From Zhengitettix transpicula (taxonomy: Eukaryota > Arthropoda > Insecta > Orthoptera > Tetrigidae), in the NCBI GenBank assembly GCA_037074705.1, contig JAYJMR010000037.1, positions 124,001 to 188,000 on the forward strand: a stretch of 64,000 nt of DNA. Direction: 5' to 3'. The notes below the pieces were generated by a model, which saw only the letters and a list, made by a program, of their open reading frames with translations, had not been told where the DNA came from and made no database searches. How positions within the stretch are numbered: position 1 is the first letter of the stretch; every line of letters begins with the position of its first letter. The position numbers and the translations under genes were made by a program. Below, in pieces: positions 1-10,491 of the stretch.

Positions 1-1023
1 GGCTCTTTCCAACTCTTGTGACTTTATGAATATATCCAATAAAGTTTAGATACATACAAAAAAAAATTGTCCTATTTAGGTATATACTGTGATGTAAGTA
101 TAAGCTAAGGACTTTATTTAATATTTTTTTCATCACTTTTAGTAGGAGTTTCAAAGAGACTTTAATTTATTCTTGTTGAATAATCACAAATAAAAAAATT
201 GACATTTATCAAATTTGATTTCATTGTGATTATCAATATAATTGTTCCCTTTAATTTAAAGAATTAGGTTTTGAAGCTACACACATAATTTAATTGCATT
301 AGCTTCAGTGGTTTAGAAGATATTGGTACCCAAATATACAAAAGTTTAGTTTGCAGAAAAAAGTAGATGAGGCTCATAAGCACACATTTTTAAAAAACAA
401 TTTACAAGCTGAAAACGTATACAAACCCATAAATAATTATTAATATTACATTTTTATGAATATCACTTACAATGTACATAATATCTAAACTTTGCTTAAT
501 TGTCAACCATGAATATGAATATTGGCGTTGCTCCAAGATGGAGTTCGCACTTGACAACGCTCCGCTACGTCTTCTACTACTGCACATCTAAACACATAAT
601 ACTATTTTTTGCAACCTATATTAATGTTTGTGATTTTTAAACAGTGCATTAATTCAAATTTTGAATTTCTAAATTTTTACTACATACATACAACTTTATC
701 CTAAGAATAGATGGTTTACCTAAAATTGAGAGTTGGTGTCACCGTATTGGGCAGGACACAGTTCAAATATTCAAAGGCACAAGCCTCTTTATTGAACCTC
801 TGAAAATTTGAATTGTTTCTCCCTCTTCAACATGACAATACTGGTGCTTAATTTCAGGTAAGCCAATGTATTGTCACTCTCTCTTTCCTGTCATTACAAA
901 TTATTTGACAATGCCAATGTGTACATAATGAACTTTTTTTTGATGTTGATTTGTTTCTTTAAAGAACCAATTTTGGTTTTTATTTCTTTTTATAAACTAT
1001 TTGAAATGATTTATACTAATAAC
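1..1023. other. AT-rich region downstream of the last HGSNAT-like exon seen
   Basis: No convincing exon is seen here. The conserved C-terminal end of HGSNAT proteins (final membrane helices after the NSIL-type motif) should lie in this direction on the minus strand, but it is not recognisable. A chance N-S-I-L string occurs in a minus-strand ORF near 540 without the following family sequence. The last exons are therefore either beyond the left edge or lost. Confidence 0.5.
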
Positions 1024-1207
1024 CTGCATAGTTGAATGGGGCTCCTGACCACCAACACTTTTCATCAACGACAACGTACAAGCCCACAAGAAGAAGGAAA
1101 GCAAAGCTCGCATTCACACATACAAATGATAGTGACCATAAGTTTTTGTTCACAGGGATTATGCCATCATTCTGAGTAAAATTGCACAAAATTCCTGCAA
1201 TCACACC
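1024..1207 (-). CDS. HGSNAT: HGSNAT-like exon 8 of those seen
   Basis: Starts after a TTTCAG acceptor and ends before a GTTATT donor. It encodes [20 protein letters not shown] then KNLWSLSF, followed by a hydrophobic helix and APFNYAG. The VNKNLWSLS block is a strong family signature. The exon ends in phase 1, so at least one more coding exon must follow downstream. Confidence 0.9.
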
Positions 1208-4200
1208 CTGAAACAAAAACATTTCATTGAAGACAACAACAAAGATTGAAGTATTGTGTGATATTTAATACCTTTCTTTTTAATATCACACTTTGCACAT
1301 ACAAAAGTTGAAAGCCATAGGAAATATTTATGGTTGAGGAGACAAATACAAAAATAAAACTATTGGTAGTAGTAAATCATGAAACACACTTACCAAAAGC
1401 AAACCCCAAGTAAGCCACCTTGATATCCTTTTCAAAGAATAGTTATAGCATTGTAATATGCGTCCAGCTTGCAGGCCCAAATGAACCAGAAAAACAGTTG
1501 TCAATATGCCAAGGAGACCTACATATTGTCAAAACAATTTTTTTTTAAAAATTTTATACCAGCAAATTATATACTTCACTACAATCAAATTCTTTTGAAC
1601 TTAATGGAAGTAAAATTATTAAAGTATAATTAATTATTCAGAATACTCATAAATATTAATTTCATTTGTAGTATTTTGCAAACTTGGTGATTGAATTACA
1701 GCAGAATACTATCCCAGGATGCACTTAAAAGATTGCACTTAAAACCTGAATAATGTGCTTTGTTTTGTGTAATTACTTTTCACTCTTTTGTAACTATTGA
1801 GCTAAGGAACATTTGTAAAAACAATTTAGTTTTTTTTTAGGTTTTATGCTTCACAAATAGTTTGGAATAGGTTCTGATATTATTTCATGTCAAAATATTA
1901 GTTACATATAAAGAAAAGTAAAAAAAATAGTGGTAAATAAATAGCTTACCTTCAGGATCAAATTGATCTTGTGTCTTATACATTTTTCTGAAGGTGACTC
2001 GTTTATACATATGGGAACTTCCAATAAATTTCCTGTCGATATACCCAGCAGCTCCTCCAGTGCAATTTTCATATTTCCCATGGTCATGGAGTCCACCAGG
2101 ACCTAAATAACCTAATGGGCAGCCAGGTACAGGAAGGAAGAAACTAATTGCAATATGAATTGCTAGCAAACATGCAACTACAATCCACTAGCGCCAAGAC
2201 TCCAAAATATCTTGCACTATCGTACACCGTCCAAATGCATAAAGTCCTTGCCTTGGCATCAGAAGACTCTCAATTGTACCAATGATCAAATAGCTTATGC
2301 CTAGACGTTGCAGAACTCCCATAAATCGAAGATCCGTAAGACATGTCTTGGATGAGGACCCAGTGTTCAATATTATGCCCAGTAATATTAGAATATGGGC
2401 ACGCTTACAAACCCGTACCAGCACACTTCTTCGAGGCAGAGCATTGCGCAGCTGTATGCGAACTGAAATAGCCATAGAGACACCCATTATCCAGACAAAC
2501 CTGTAATATGATACAGAAAAAATTTAAATTATATTCAGTTTTCAATTTATAAATAATATCTCAAAATTACAATTTCTGTTGCCAAAAAAGCCTAATATTA
2601 TGAATTAATTACAGATTTTAAAGTAGATGACTAATACTTTTAAATAATATTGCCAGGAATAATTCATTTTAAAACTATGAATTAATTTTTAAGTTTATTT
2701 TTCAACTAACCTTTCTTATATAAAAATGATGAAAACAGAAAAATATAGAAATTTTAATTTAAGAAAAAATGCTCTGTCAAATAGTTCTATGTTTTGAAGA
2801 TTTAATCCAAAAGTACCTTAATCTGATAACCATGTGTTAAAACTGGGTGATATTTAAAGTTTTAAATTTTCAAAACACTTAGCTGAAATGTTCGCAATAT
2901 TTATTACACGAAATATTATAATTTTGCTCTTTTTTATTTGTTTTTAAGAAGTTTTTAATGCTGTGTTAAAGCATATTTTTTCTTTTAACAACTAATATTA
3001 TCTACTTAGAATCAACAATTTAATGTAGCTCATGAAATTTCAATATATTATAATATTGCTCTTTTTTATTTGTTTTTAAGAAGTTTTTAATGCTGTGTTA
3101 AAGCATATTTTTTTCTTTTAACAACTAATATTATCTACTTAGAATCAACAGTTTAATGTAGCTCATGAAATTTCAATATTCATCAACCCACTTTACAATT
3201 GTTTGGCATGTTCCACTAAGACCAATTTTGTCTTATTAAATGAGAAGTTATATATCTAGTTGCATATTGTTACATCAGAATCTTTGTGATTTCTTACCAT
3301 GGAAATACCAAATCAGCCACAGTCAGCCCATTCCAAATTGAATGTTTAAAAAACCAATATTCTCCTCCTCCATAGTTTACAAATATCATGATAGCAAGGC
3401 ATAACCTGATAAAAGAAAACAAATATTATGTATATAAGTATGCATATGCTTTCTTTATAAAGTGTATTCTTTCTCCTATTTGTTTCTGTCTTTCTGCACT
3501 ATCCATAGATCCAATACCACCAAATTATAAGTTCCTAACATTGTGTTTATATAGAAATGGAAATATAATACATATGTTTGAAATATAATGGTAAGATAAA
3601 ATAGCCAGATGACATAAAGTACCACACAGTGTTTCTGGAAACTTTGTTTCTTTCTTCAGGTGGTAAAAAAAAACTCAAAAACCAAGAGTGACACAAACAC
3701 AAAATACAGTTGACAAACCCAATAAAGTCTGAACTGTGTGTCTGGCTGGTCTGCAGTTCAGGCCTACTAGTGATATATAACAAGCATCTAAATTGCATTG
3801 AAGCCGAACTTAATTATTGAGGACTCACTTCTGTAACAAGTGAATTGTTTCCATGTAATGGTTATACCTGTCTGAAATTTAAATCAATGTGTTAAAGGTA
3901 ACATCCCAGAGCATTCCTGAAGGTTGAGATTATCCCTAAAATATCAAAGCTCATGGAAACAAGTTTCAACCATATAAAGTATGACTTTTTCTTCTTCGCT
4001 GATTCCTCAATTGCTAACTCCATCTTTGGGAACTATATAGTTCAGACACAGCTTGAGCCTTATCATCCTCTACAGCATCACTATCCACATAGCATTTTTC
4101 TTTTTTGTACTGTAGCTTTTCTTCGTCTGGCCAAATATGTGTTTAGTTAGCCTAACCGAGAAGGATTTTAATTACGTATTTTGTCTTACATAAAGACCAC

Positions 4201-6296
4201 TTTAAGTTAAGTTACATCTAACTCTCTCTTTCCTATCACAAATTTTGTATTTCTCACATTATTCTTATTTTCTTTATATCAGTAAATAAACTTACCCTCT
4301 AAAAACATCAAGGGAACGGACCCGGCTCTGTCTACGAATCGATTGCAGCATGTCGTCTCTTGCCGGAAAAGGTAGAACCTCTGATGGACTGGGGCTGCCT
4401 AAATCCTAAATTATATATAAGGTCAGTTACATAAAATTGTAGATTATACAAAATTAGACACTTGTGTAATTGTGTTAAATAATAAAATGAATCATTTTCT
4501 AACTTTTCTGTAATTAACTGATAATGTGTTAATTAAAATCATAAATTCAAATTACAGCAAATGACTAAAAATTCATACATAAAATAACAAGGCACAAATT
4601 ACTGCATTGTGTCACTCAATACTTGATTTACTTGATAATATAGGGTAAAATATTTTAAATTTTATAAAATAATGGGAAACTTTGAAAAGTTGATTAAAGT
4701 TCAAAAAGATTGTACCACTGACACTCACTGGAGTTACTTTCATATAGTAGATCCCTTGTATGAACATACATATAACCAATAATAGTGTCAGAACTTTAAA
4801 ATTTTACACAACAATTGTTATTCAATCTTACAATGATAAATTATTGTCTACTCCATATGATGTGACACAATAACATATAAATACAATAATATTAAAATAT
4901 TTCAAAACATCAGAAGCTGATGAAAATGAATCATGATTGATGCTTAAACAATACTCTGCCCTACATTGTATTTACAAACAATATTAAAAACACAAATTGA
5001 GGCAATACACTTATTGTTGGACGTGAAAGTTTTCCAACCTTCTTTTACTGATTAACGACTATAAAATTACTAAGTTAAATAAGAAGAAGACCCTGCACAA
5101 AACTGCACTATGACAAAGATTCTTGCTTACAAATAAATTCATGTTATGATAAACAAAAAGGCATACATACACTTTCAAGTTCTGAGAATGGCACATTTCT
5201 TGCTCTCAAGTTTGCAAGCCACTCAGAGTTCAATATACTTTTATAAATAAAAATTCCCAAATTCCAGATGATTGCAAGCACTAAACCAATGACTATTGCT
5301 ATAAAAACGGCTGAAAATGAAATTATTATTAAAAAGTGAATAGCTAGAATTATTTATATAAAATCATCAGACAAGATAAATAATTAATTAAATTCTATGG
5401 AATTAACTTACGTAAATAGGGATATATTGGTTTCTCAATAACGTTTAAAAAGCAATGGTTTTCAGATATATTCCACTCATACGAACCATGTTCTTCAAAT
5501 GTAAACTCGGAGCTGAAATTGAATTCACCAAATTATTAGTCACTTGAAAGATGTGGGATTGTGGCAAAAAAGGTAACACAATTTCAATATTATCTTATTA
5601 ATAATACAGTTTAAAACAAAAACCAACATCTGAATTTCACTCAAGTTGATGTCATAAATTCTTATTGTATGTGTCACCAAAAAAAATCCTTATTCTATAC
5701 GATTCCTTCAAAAAATCTATGAGCATTATTACATTATTTAATTTAAATTTACCTCGCATTAAATCATAAAAATAAATAAGTTTACTTTTACAGACTTTTT
5801 TAAGTATTAAAATGAAAAATATGTCTAGTTTGAAAAATAATTAAAAGAAAAAATAGCCAAATACAGGCAAAAAAAAGTGATGATTTAAATACAACACATC
5901 ATTTCTGGAAACCTTTTGCCTTTGTTCAGGTGTGCAGTTGTGCCGCTCTAGGCTCTTGTGTTTTTAGTTTTATTTGTGCCTGAAGAAAGAAACGAGGATC
6001 CCAGAAACATTGTGTGGCATTTATATAATCACTTCTTTTGTCTGTTCTTGGCTGTATTTCTTTTTATTATTATTTAAGTATTACTTAATGTGAATTCAAA
6101 GTACAAAATATTATGATATAGTTAATTCTGAAATATATGCCACGCACAGTTTCTCATGAAGATCGGTATTTTGTTTTACTTACTGACACATGTCATGTTG
6201 GTCCACTTCAAAGTAGAATTGCTGAGGATAAACTGTGTTTACTATCAAATGTATGTTGCCTTGAGCGGGAACTTGTTTCCATTTAGCAAAGTCACA
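1024..6296 (-). CDS. HGSNAT: Heparan-alpha-glucosaminide N-acetyltransferase-like gene, partial, with internal TAG
   Basis: Eight exons join in phase to 477 codons. In order they give a lumenal domain, an N-terminal membrane helix, the loop ending SLDVFRG, the block [12 protein letters not shown] then [12 protein letters not shown], the helix block starting FVWIMG, the loop [29 protein letters not shown], and [14 protein letters not shown]. These match HGSNAT (DUF1624/DUF5009-type) proteins, which move acetyl from cytosolic acetyl-CoA across the lysosomal membrane onto terminal glucosamine of heparan sulfate. The His at 3342-3344 aligns with the family's acetyl-accepting His. The signal-peptide exon and the last exons are not found. 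Codon 295 is TAG (2188-2190) where human HGSNAT has Gln. Every splice site is otherwise intact, so this is a recent null allele, a young pseudogene, a sequence error, or a readthrough case. Insects can have several paralogues, so strict orthology is not proven. Confidence 0.92.
1394..1518 (-). CDS. HGSNAT: HGSNAT-like exon 7 of those seen
   Basis: Bounded by a TGTAG acceptor and a perfect GTAAGT donor. With the split Gly codon it reads [20 protein letters not shown] followed by ILQCYNYS, a membrane helix matching the family segment after DPEG. Length 125 bp; the phase enters at 1 and leaves at 0, as needed. Confidence 0.9.
1950..2500 (-). CDS. HGSNAT: HGSNAT-like exon 6 of those seen, large, carrying the TAG
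   Basis: Acceptor ATTACAG and donor GTAAGC bound a 551-bp exon encoding several membrane helices, the [20 protein letters not shown] segment, the lumenal loop [14 protein letters not shown], and [12 protein letters not shown] to DPEG. Reading is open on both sides of a single TAG at 2188-2190, between ESWR and WIVVAC. Both flanks keep family similarity, so the frame itself is not lost. Confidence 0.92.
2188..2190 (-). other. In-frame TAG inside a conserved HGSNAT exon
   Basis: The minus strand reads TGG CGC TAG TGG ATT. Human HGSNAT has Trp-Pro-Gln-Trp here, so one C-to-T change in a CAG Gln codon explains the stop. Termination here would remove about the last 180 recovered residues and several helices. 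Confidence 0.85.
2911..3177. repeat. Two-copy tandem duplication, 132-bp unit
   Basis: Two near-identical AT-rich copies lie head to tail in an HGSNAT-like intron. The shared string beginning GCTCTTTTTTATTTG starts at 2926 and again at 3058. Very few differences separate the copies, so the duplication is recent. No coding content is seen. Confidence 0.9.
3298..3405 (-). CDS. HGSNAT: HGSNAT-like exon 5 of those seen, catalytic His
   Basis: Bounded by an ATCAG acceptor and GTAAGA donor. It encodes [20 protein letters not shown] followed by [16 protein letters not shown]. The His at 3342-3344 matches the conserved His known as the transmembrane acetyl carrier in the family. Both split codons (Gly entering, Trp leaving) rebuild family residues. 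Confidence 0.93.
3590..3740. mobile_element. MITE end fragment
   Basis: The string AAAATAGCCAGATGACATAA, then CACAGTGTTTCTGGAAAC, resembles the terminal repeats of the hairpin elements at 5846-6074 and 38346-38880. Only one end is clear, so this is probably a truncated copy of the same family. Confidence 0.4.
4296..4405 (-). CDS. HGSNAT: HGSNAT-like exon 4 of those seen
   Basis: Bounded by a TTTAG acceptor and GTAAGT donor. It encodes [20 protein letters not shown], a polar stretch, then [10 protein letters not shown], matching the cytosolic linker that ends in a V-D-T-F-R-G motif in human HGSNAT. It enters in phase 0 and leaves in phase 2. Confidence 0.9.
4406..5170. other. HGSNAT-like intron, nothing recognised
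   Basis: AT-rich intronic DNA between two confident exons. No ORF, repeat family or RNA gene is recognised in it. Confidence 0.6.
5171..5310 (-). CDS. HGSNAT: HGSNAT-like exon 3 of those seen, N-terminal membrane helix
   Basis: Acceptor TTTTCAG and donor GTATGT. It encodes a hydrophobic helix starting [15 protein letters not shown] followed by a charged tail ending FSELES. With the previous exon it gives [12 protein letters not shown], matching the L-P-V-S-I-A-F-L-I-G-L helix of human HGSNAT. Confidence 0.9.
5412..5512 (-). CDS. HGSNAT: HGSNAT-like exon 2 of those seen, lumenal domain
   Basis: Acceptor TTTCAG and donor GTAAGT. It encodes [20 protein letters not shown] and a short linker to YPYL. 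It has the lumenal pattern of a G-x-Y motif then a Cys seen in the family, and one N-glycosylation sequon (NIS). Confidence 0.85.
5846..6074. mobile_element. Hairpin MITE with about 65-bp inverted ends
   Basis: The left end (AATAGCCAAATACAGGCAAA) and the reverse complement of the right end (AATACAGCCAAGAACAGACA) form imperfect terminal inverted repeats reaching in to a shared TTTCTGG. It sits in an HGSNAT-like intron. Copies of the same end occur at 33795-34285 and 38346-38880, so this is a family and not a single palindrome. It carries no transposase. Confidence 0.7.
6184..6296 (-). CDS. HGSNAT: HGSNAT-like exon 1 of those seen, lumenal domain
   Basis: Acceptor TTCTAG and donor GTAAGT. It encodes [20 protein letters not shown] followed by [17 protein letters not shown], the lumenal region before the first retained helix. 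It enters in phase 0, so an upstream exon with the start codon is required and is not identified. Confidence 0.85.
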
Positions 6297-6627
6297 CTAG
6301 AAAATACAATTCAGATGAACATAAATAGAAAAAGAAGCTTACAATAAAATAAACATTCACTCACTCAAACATAAGTCAAATAATTTCTCCGCTTAAATAC
6401 ATAAGCCTCTCTATGTTATATAAATCAAAATTCTGACAGTCTGAATATTAAAACAGGAAATATTAATATTTGTGCCAACAAACAAGTGATACTAACACAT
6501 TTTGCTTAGATTTACTCAATATACAAGTCATATAAAGTTGAGGTGAAGTTGTGAGGGAACAATAATAATTATTACACAAATATTTCCTGTTTTATATGGC
6601 GTATGATTTTTTTTCATTACTCCAAGG

Positions 6628-7027
6628 AGTACTCACAAAATCGCAGACTAAAACGTAAATTCCCAATTGACATCATCCTCCCTCTAAATCACTCCGGAAT
6701 TATCTAACTCTAGCCCCTGCTACCAACTGGCACTACATCTTTCCCCATAACATCCTTAACGCTTCAAACATGTAGTTTCCCCAATGACCAGATTGATCGC
6801 TAACATCATGCCGGATTATATGTTAATATACGGTAAACAATTTAATCTGCTTCTCTCGTCTCTAACTTGGAATGACAAGGGTCACAAGTTTACATGTGAA
6901 ATATTTACAAATTGTAAATACCTTGTTATTTGTTTAATTTTTACAATTGTAAATACTGTTATTGTTATTATTATCACAACTGTAAAGTCTCCAGACTTAA
7001 AGTTAACTTGATAAATTTAAAAAAAAA
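6628..7027 (+). mobile_element. 5'-truncated LINE, 3' end, with target-site duplication
   Basis: A 400-bp insertion ending in an A-run is flanked by ACTCCAAGG at 6619-6627 and 7028-7036, a clear 9-bp target-site duplication. Its sequence matches the 3' portion of the LINE at about 35597-35960 and, in reverse, the end of the minus-strand LINE at 21535-23580. It includes the shared tail ATCACAACTGTAAAGTCTCC. It is non-coding and dead on arrival. Confidence 0.85.
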
Positions 7028-7225
7028 ACTCCAAGGCGGAGGAACCATAAAATACAATGTTTCGGCTAATATCGAACATATGTAAATGGAAACGATTAAA
7101 ATATCAGCCATCGTAAACCACTTTCCGACCATTTACAAGTCGAATTCTTGAATAACATTTTTTGCGGAAACATATACTTACGAAGATAGGTTTAATTACG
7201 AATTAACAGGTGTGACGTCCTTGTG

Positions 7226-7233
7226 TGACGTCA
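7226..7233. promoter_or_regulatory. CRE-like TGACGTCA palindrome
   Basis: TGACGTCA lies next to a second GACGTC (about 7213-7218) and an ATTGG (inverted CCAAT) at about 7253. The cluster looks promoter-like and lies upstream of the HGSNAT-like exons on the minus strand. It may equally belong to the repeat next to it. Confidence 0.35.
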
Positions 7234-7418
7234 CCGATAGGCCCGTGGAGCCAATGAGGAGCGCTTTCCAAGGTCACTGAGGCTTTCGCGAAGAGCGCTT
7301 TCCAACAATCATCCCGCATTTGTGAACAATAGTGGTATTCAAGGATGATGTGGCATTGCCAGAATTGGTGTCGCGATTTCTGACTGCCACTGCAAAAATT
7401 TTCAAGTTTTCCGAGTCG

Positions 7419-8149
7419 CTCCAACGCTTCCTTGGTCTCCTCAAAGCTCTCCATCTCCCTGACTCCTTCCTCCAACGCTTCCTTGGTCTCCTCAAAGCTC
7501 TCCATCTCCCTGACTCCTTCCTCCAACGCTTCCTTGGTCTCCTCAAAGCTCTCCATCTCCCTGACTCCTTCCTCCAACGCTTCCTTGGTCTCCTCAAAGC
7601 TCTCCATCTCCCTGACTCCTTCCTCCAACGCTTCCTTGGTCTCCTCAAAGCTCTCCATCTCCCTGACTCCTTCCTCCAACGCTTCCTTGGTCTCCTCAAA
7701 GCTCTCCATCTCCCTGACTCCTTCCTCCAACGCTTCCTTGGTCTCCTCAAAGCTCTCCATCTCCCTGACTCCTTCCTCCAACGCTTCCTTGGTCTCCTCA
7801 AAGCTCTCCATCTCACTGACTCCTTCCTCCGACACTTCCTTGGTCTCCTCAAAGCTCTCCATCTCACTGACTCCTTCCTCCAACGCTTCCTTGGTCTCCT
7901 CAAAGCTCTCCATCTCCCTGACTCCTTCCTCCAACGCTTCCTTGGTCTCCTCAAAGCTCTCCATCTCCCTGACTCCTTCCTCCAACGCTTCCTTGGTCTC
8001 CTCAAAGCTCTCCATCTCACTGACTCCTTCCTCCGACACTTCCTTGGTCTCCTCAAAGCTCTCCATCTCACTGACTCCTTCCTCCAACGCTTCCTTGGTC
8101 TCCTCAAAGCTCTCCATCTCACTGACTCCTTCCTCCAACGCTTCCTTGC
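7419..8149. repeat. 51-bp minisatellite, 14 full units plus a partial
   Basis: Fourteen 51-bp units run from 7419 to 8132, with a partial unit to 8149. A unit starts CTCCAACGCTTCCTTGGTCT. Variants are few (CCCTGAC versus CACTGAC, CAACGC versus GACACT) and recur in a pattern, so the array grew by copying blocks. Because 51 is divisible by 3, four of the six frames stay open. The minus-strand frame gives an acidic 17-residue repeat, EEGVREMESFEETKEAL, that could form a coiled coil. No start, splice or promoter context shows it is translated. Confidence 0.95.
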
Positions 8150-8153
8150 TCTA

Positions 8154-8327
8154 CCTCTGCATCTTCTGCCACCTGGATGTCCCTCCAGAACTTTCTTTGG
8201 TTCTCTTGTATTGCGATGTACGTGTCGTCGAGCAGTTTTGCTCCTTGTACAAGTCTCCTCAGCTCCTGAATACAAGAGAACCAAAGAAAGTTCTGGAGGG
8301 GCATCCAGGTGGCAGAAGATGCAGAGG
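8154..8327. repeat. Hairpin with 59-bp arms at the minisatellite edge
   Basis: Arms 8154-8212 and 8269-8327 are inverted copies with only a few mismatches, separated by 56 bp. The plus-strand right arm continues into sequence coding IQVAEDAEEGVREMENQGN, which contains one copy of the minisatellite peptide. Array and hairpin therefore came from one sequence that was both tandemly and invertedly duplicated. Confidence 0.9.
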
Positions 8328-8579
8328 AAGGAGTCAGGGAGATGGAGAACCAAGGCAATCGAAATGAGAGCTTTGAGATTTGATATTTAAATAAATACGT
8401 TCTAACCAATAACAATTTTTTTTACCTGACATGACGAAGATAAATCGTTACGTAGCTGAAGAATTTGATACGAATAGGGGGAATTATGATTAGGTCCTCC
8501 CTATATCATATCTAAGGATGAAAGGGACGAGAGTTGTCAAACTGATTGTACTGTAATCTAGCAGACCTGTGCTGGACCT

Positions 8580-9114
8580 GTGTCGTGGTTTGCTCCAGAG
8601 CACTTACTTGGTTGATGCCAACTGTCTTCTCTGATCCTTAATCGTTGGTCGAGTGTTCCGAGGCTGCAGGAGGAAGAAGTTGACTGAGATCCTCCTCGCT
8701 GCAGTGTTTACAGACTCCGGAAGAACCAGTGACATTAATAAATTATACCATTTCGGGCTTGAAAACGTCGTAAGTGATAAATAAAAAAAAGGGGGGTAGA
8801 GCTGCTTCCTGTTCAGTGGCGCATTGAAACTGTACTCTAATCAGATTCTGTTGGCAACATTGCCCGTTGTCGCCCTGAATCAATGGATTTTCGACGATAT
8901 CTTGTTTACTTTGAAACGAAGTGAGCGATCAACGACCTCACTTGGACTCGTAAAGATCGGAGTCGCAGATGAGGAGCTCGAGTGAAGTAAAAGCGTGTCC
9001 TCCAGAGAGAAGGAAGGTCGCTTTCGTTTTAGAAAGTGCTGCCAGACAGCGCCGCCGCGTCTTGACCCTCCACAACGAGCTCTTCCGATCCCCCTGAAAG
9101 GATTCTTATAATTC
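8580..9114. other. GC-richer, CpG-containing intergenic DNA
   Basis: This stretch is clearly richer in G, C and CpG than its surroundings. It could hold the promoter or 5' exon of the HGSNAT-like gene, or be another repeat. No confident exon is found. A minus-strand ATGTCAG directly before GTAAAA near 8430 is a possible but unsupported first exon. Confidence 0.35.
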
Positions 9115-10285
9115 GTTCACACATGCCGAGGCCTGTTCTGAGAGGTTGTATGTTCCAGGTGTCGCAGACCTTGGGGATTACGTTAAGGGTTGTCCGCTAT
9201 TCCCATTGGGAATAGTCGGCCAGCTACCTCCTAAATTGGTCAAGGCACGGCGACGGGAAAGCTGCGACCCCATGGCTAACCCCTCTCCCGCCATCCAGGG
9301 AAGAGCGTGGGACAAGTACCTACCTGATGCAGGTTTTTATAGGGTTTGTCCTGCATTACTTTTAGGTTAATTGCTGGGTAGGATCCTTAAACCATAGCCC
9401 GGGGGCCCCTAGTTAACCCTTGGCTACCTTCCTCCACCCTTCCGCATCCCCCCTTTCAAATCCCTTTCCTATGCTATTAAAGGGGAGTTGCCACCATGTG
9501 GATTACCCTCATGTAGCCTGTTACCCTAAAAAGAGGCTATCGGAAGGGCGTGGGACAAGTGTCCAAGAGCCCGACCTACCTGATGCAGGTTTTTATAGGG
9601 TTTGTCCTGCATTACTTTTAGGCTAATTGCTGGGTAGGATCCTTAAACCATAGCCCGGGGGCCCCTAGTTAACCCTTGGCTACCTTCCTCCACCCTTCCG
9701 CATCCCCCCTTTCAAATCCCTTTCCTATGCTATTAAAGGGGAGTTGCCACCATGTGGATTACCCTCATGTAGCCTGTTACCCTAAAAAGAGGCTATCGGA
9801 AGGGCGTGGGACAAGTGTCCAAGAGCCCGACCTACCTGATGCAGGTTTTTATAGGGTTTGTCCTCCATTACTTTTAGGCTAATTGCTGGGTAGGATCCTT
9901 AAACCATAGCCCGGGGGCCCCTAGTTAACCCTTGGCTACCTTCCTCCACCCTTCCGCATCCCCCCTTTCAAATCCCTTTCCTATGCTATTAAAGGGGAGT
10001 TGCCACCATGTGGATTACCCTCATGTAGCCTGTTACCATAAAAAAAAAGGCTATCGGAAGGGCGTGGGACAAGTACCCAAGAGCCCGACCTACCTGATGC
10101 AGGTTTTTATAGGGTTTGTCCTGCATTACTTTTAGGCTAATTGCTGGGTAGGATCCTTAAACGATAGCCCGGGGGGCCCCTAGTTAATCCTTGGCTACCT
10201 TCCTCTACCCTTCCGCATTCCCCCTTTCCTATGCTATAAGAGGGGAGTTGCCACCCTGTACATAGTCTGGCTACACCGCAAAAAA
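9115..10285 (+). mobile_element. Poly-A retroposon copy, internally amplified
   Basis: The head (9115-9320), starting near CATGCCGAGGCCTGTTCTGA, matches the single-copy insertion at 14222-14763. The distal half is repeated as 256-bp units starting at 9321, 9577 and 9833 (the last 258 bp) plus a partial unit from 10091, ending near an A-run at about 10280. Small ORFs in each unit are copies of the same non-coding repeat. Confidence 0.85.
9321..10270 (+). repeat. 256-bp tandem units inside the retroposon
   Basis: The word TACCTGATGCAGGTTTTTAT recurs at 9321, 9577, 9833 and 10091. The first full units are almost identical, while the last has small indels including an expanded A-run. Near identity suggests recent expansion by unequal exchange. 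Confidence 0.9.
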
Positions 10286-10491
10286 AAATCCGCTGGGCCT
10301 GGATGGAATAGAAATACCGCACCGCAGGCTGTGGCGACCGGAGCGTAGGTCAGGTCCGCCAGTTACTGACTGTACTGCAACGAAAACATCCCCGCCCCCG
10401 TTCAGTTGCAAATAGCAATAAAAAAAATACACAACCCTTTCTTTCACCAGGCGGGAGACGTGTGAATGCAAGCAGCAGGCAGAGGAGCTCC

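Noticed and set aside
402..587. Minus ORF with N-S-I-L as the next HGSNAT exon
   Set aside because: Only four residues agree with the expected motif; the following family sequence and splice sites are missing.
7020..7120. Minus-strand MADILIVSIYICSILAETLY as the HGSNAT signal-peptide exon
   Set aside because: It is hydrophobic and starts with ATG, but there is no convincing donor that joins in phase with the 6296 acceptor, and a LINE interrupts the region.
7203..8390. Long overlapping ORFs (300-359 residues) on both strands
   Set aside because: They are open only because the 51-bp unit is a multiple of three. The same DNA is open in four frames, with no splice or start context.
9420..10135. 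Three near-identical 67-68 residue ORFs
   Set aside because: They are copies of the same stretch in each 256-bp retroposon unit; the frame is not kept in the other family copies.
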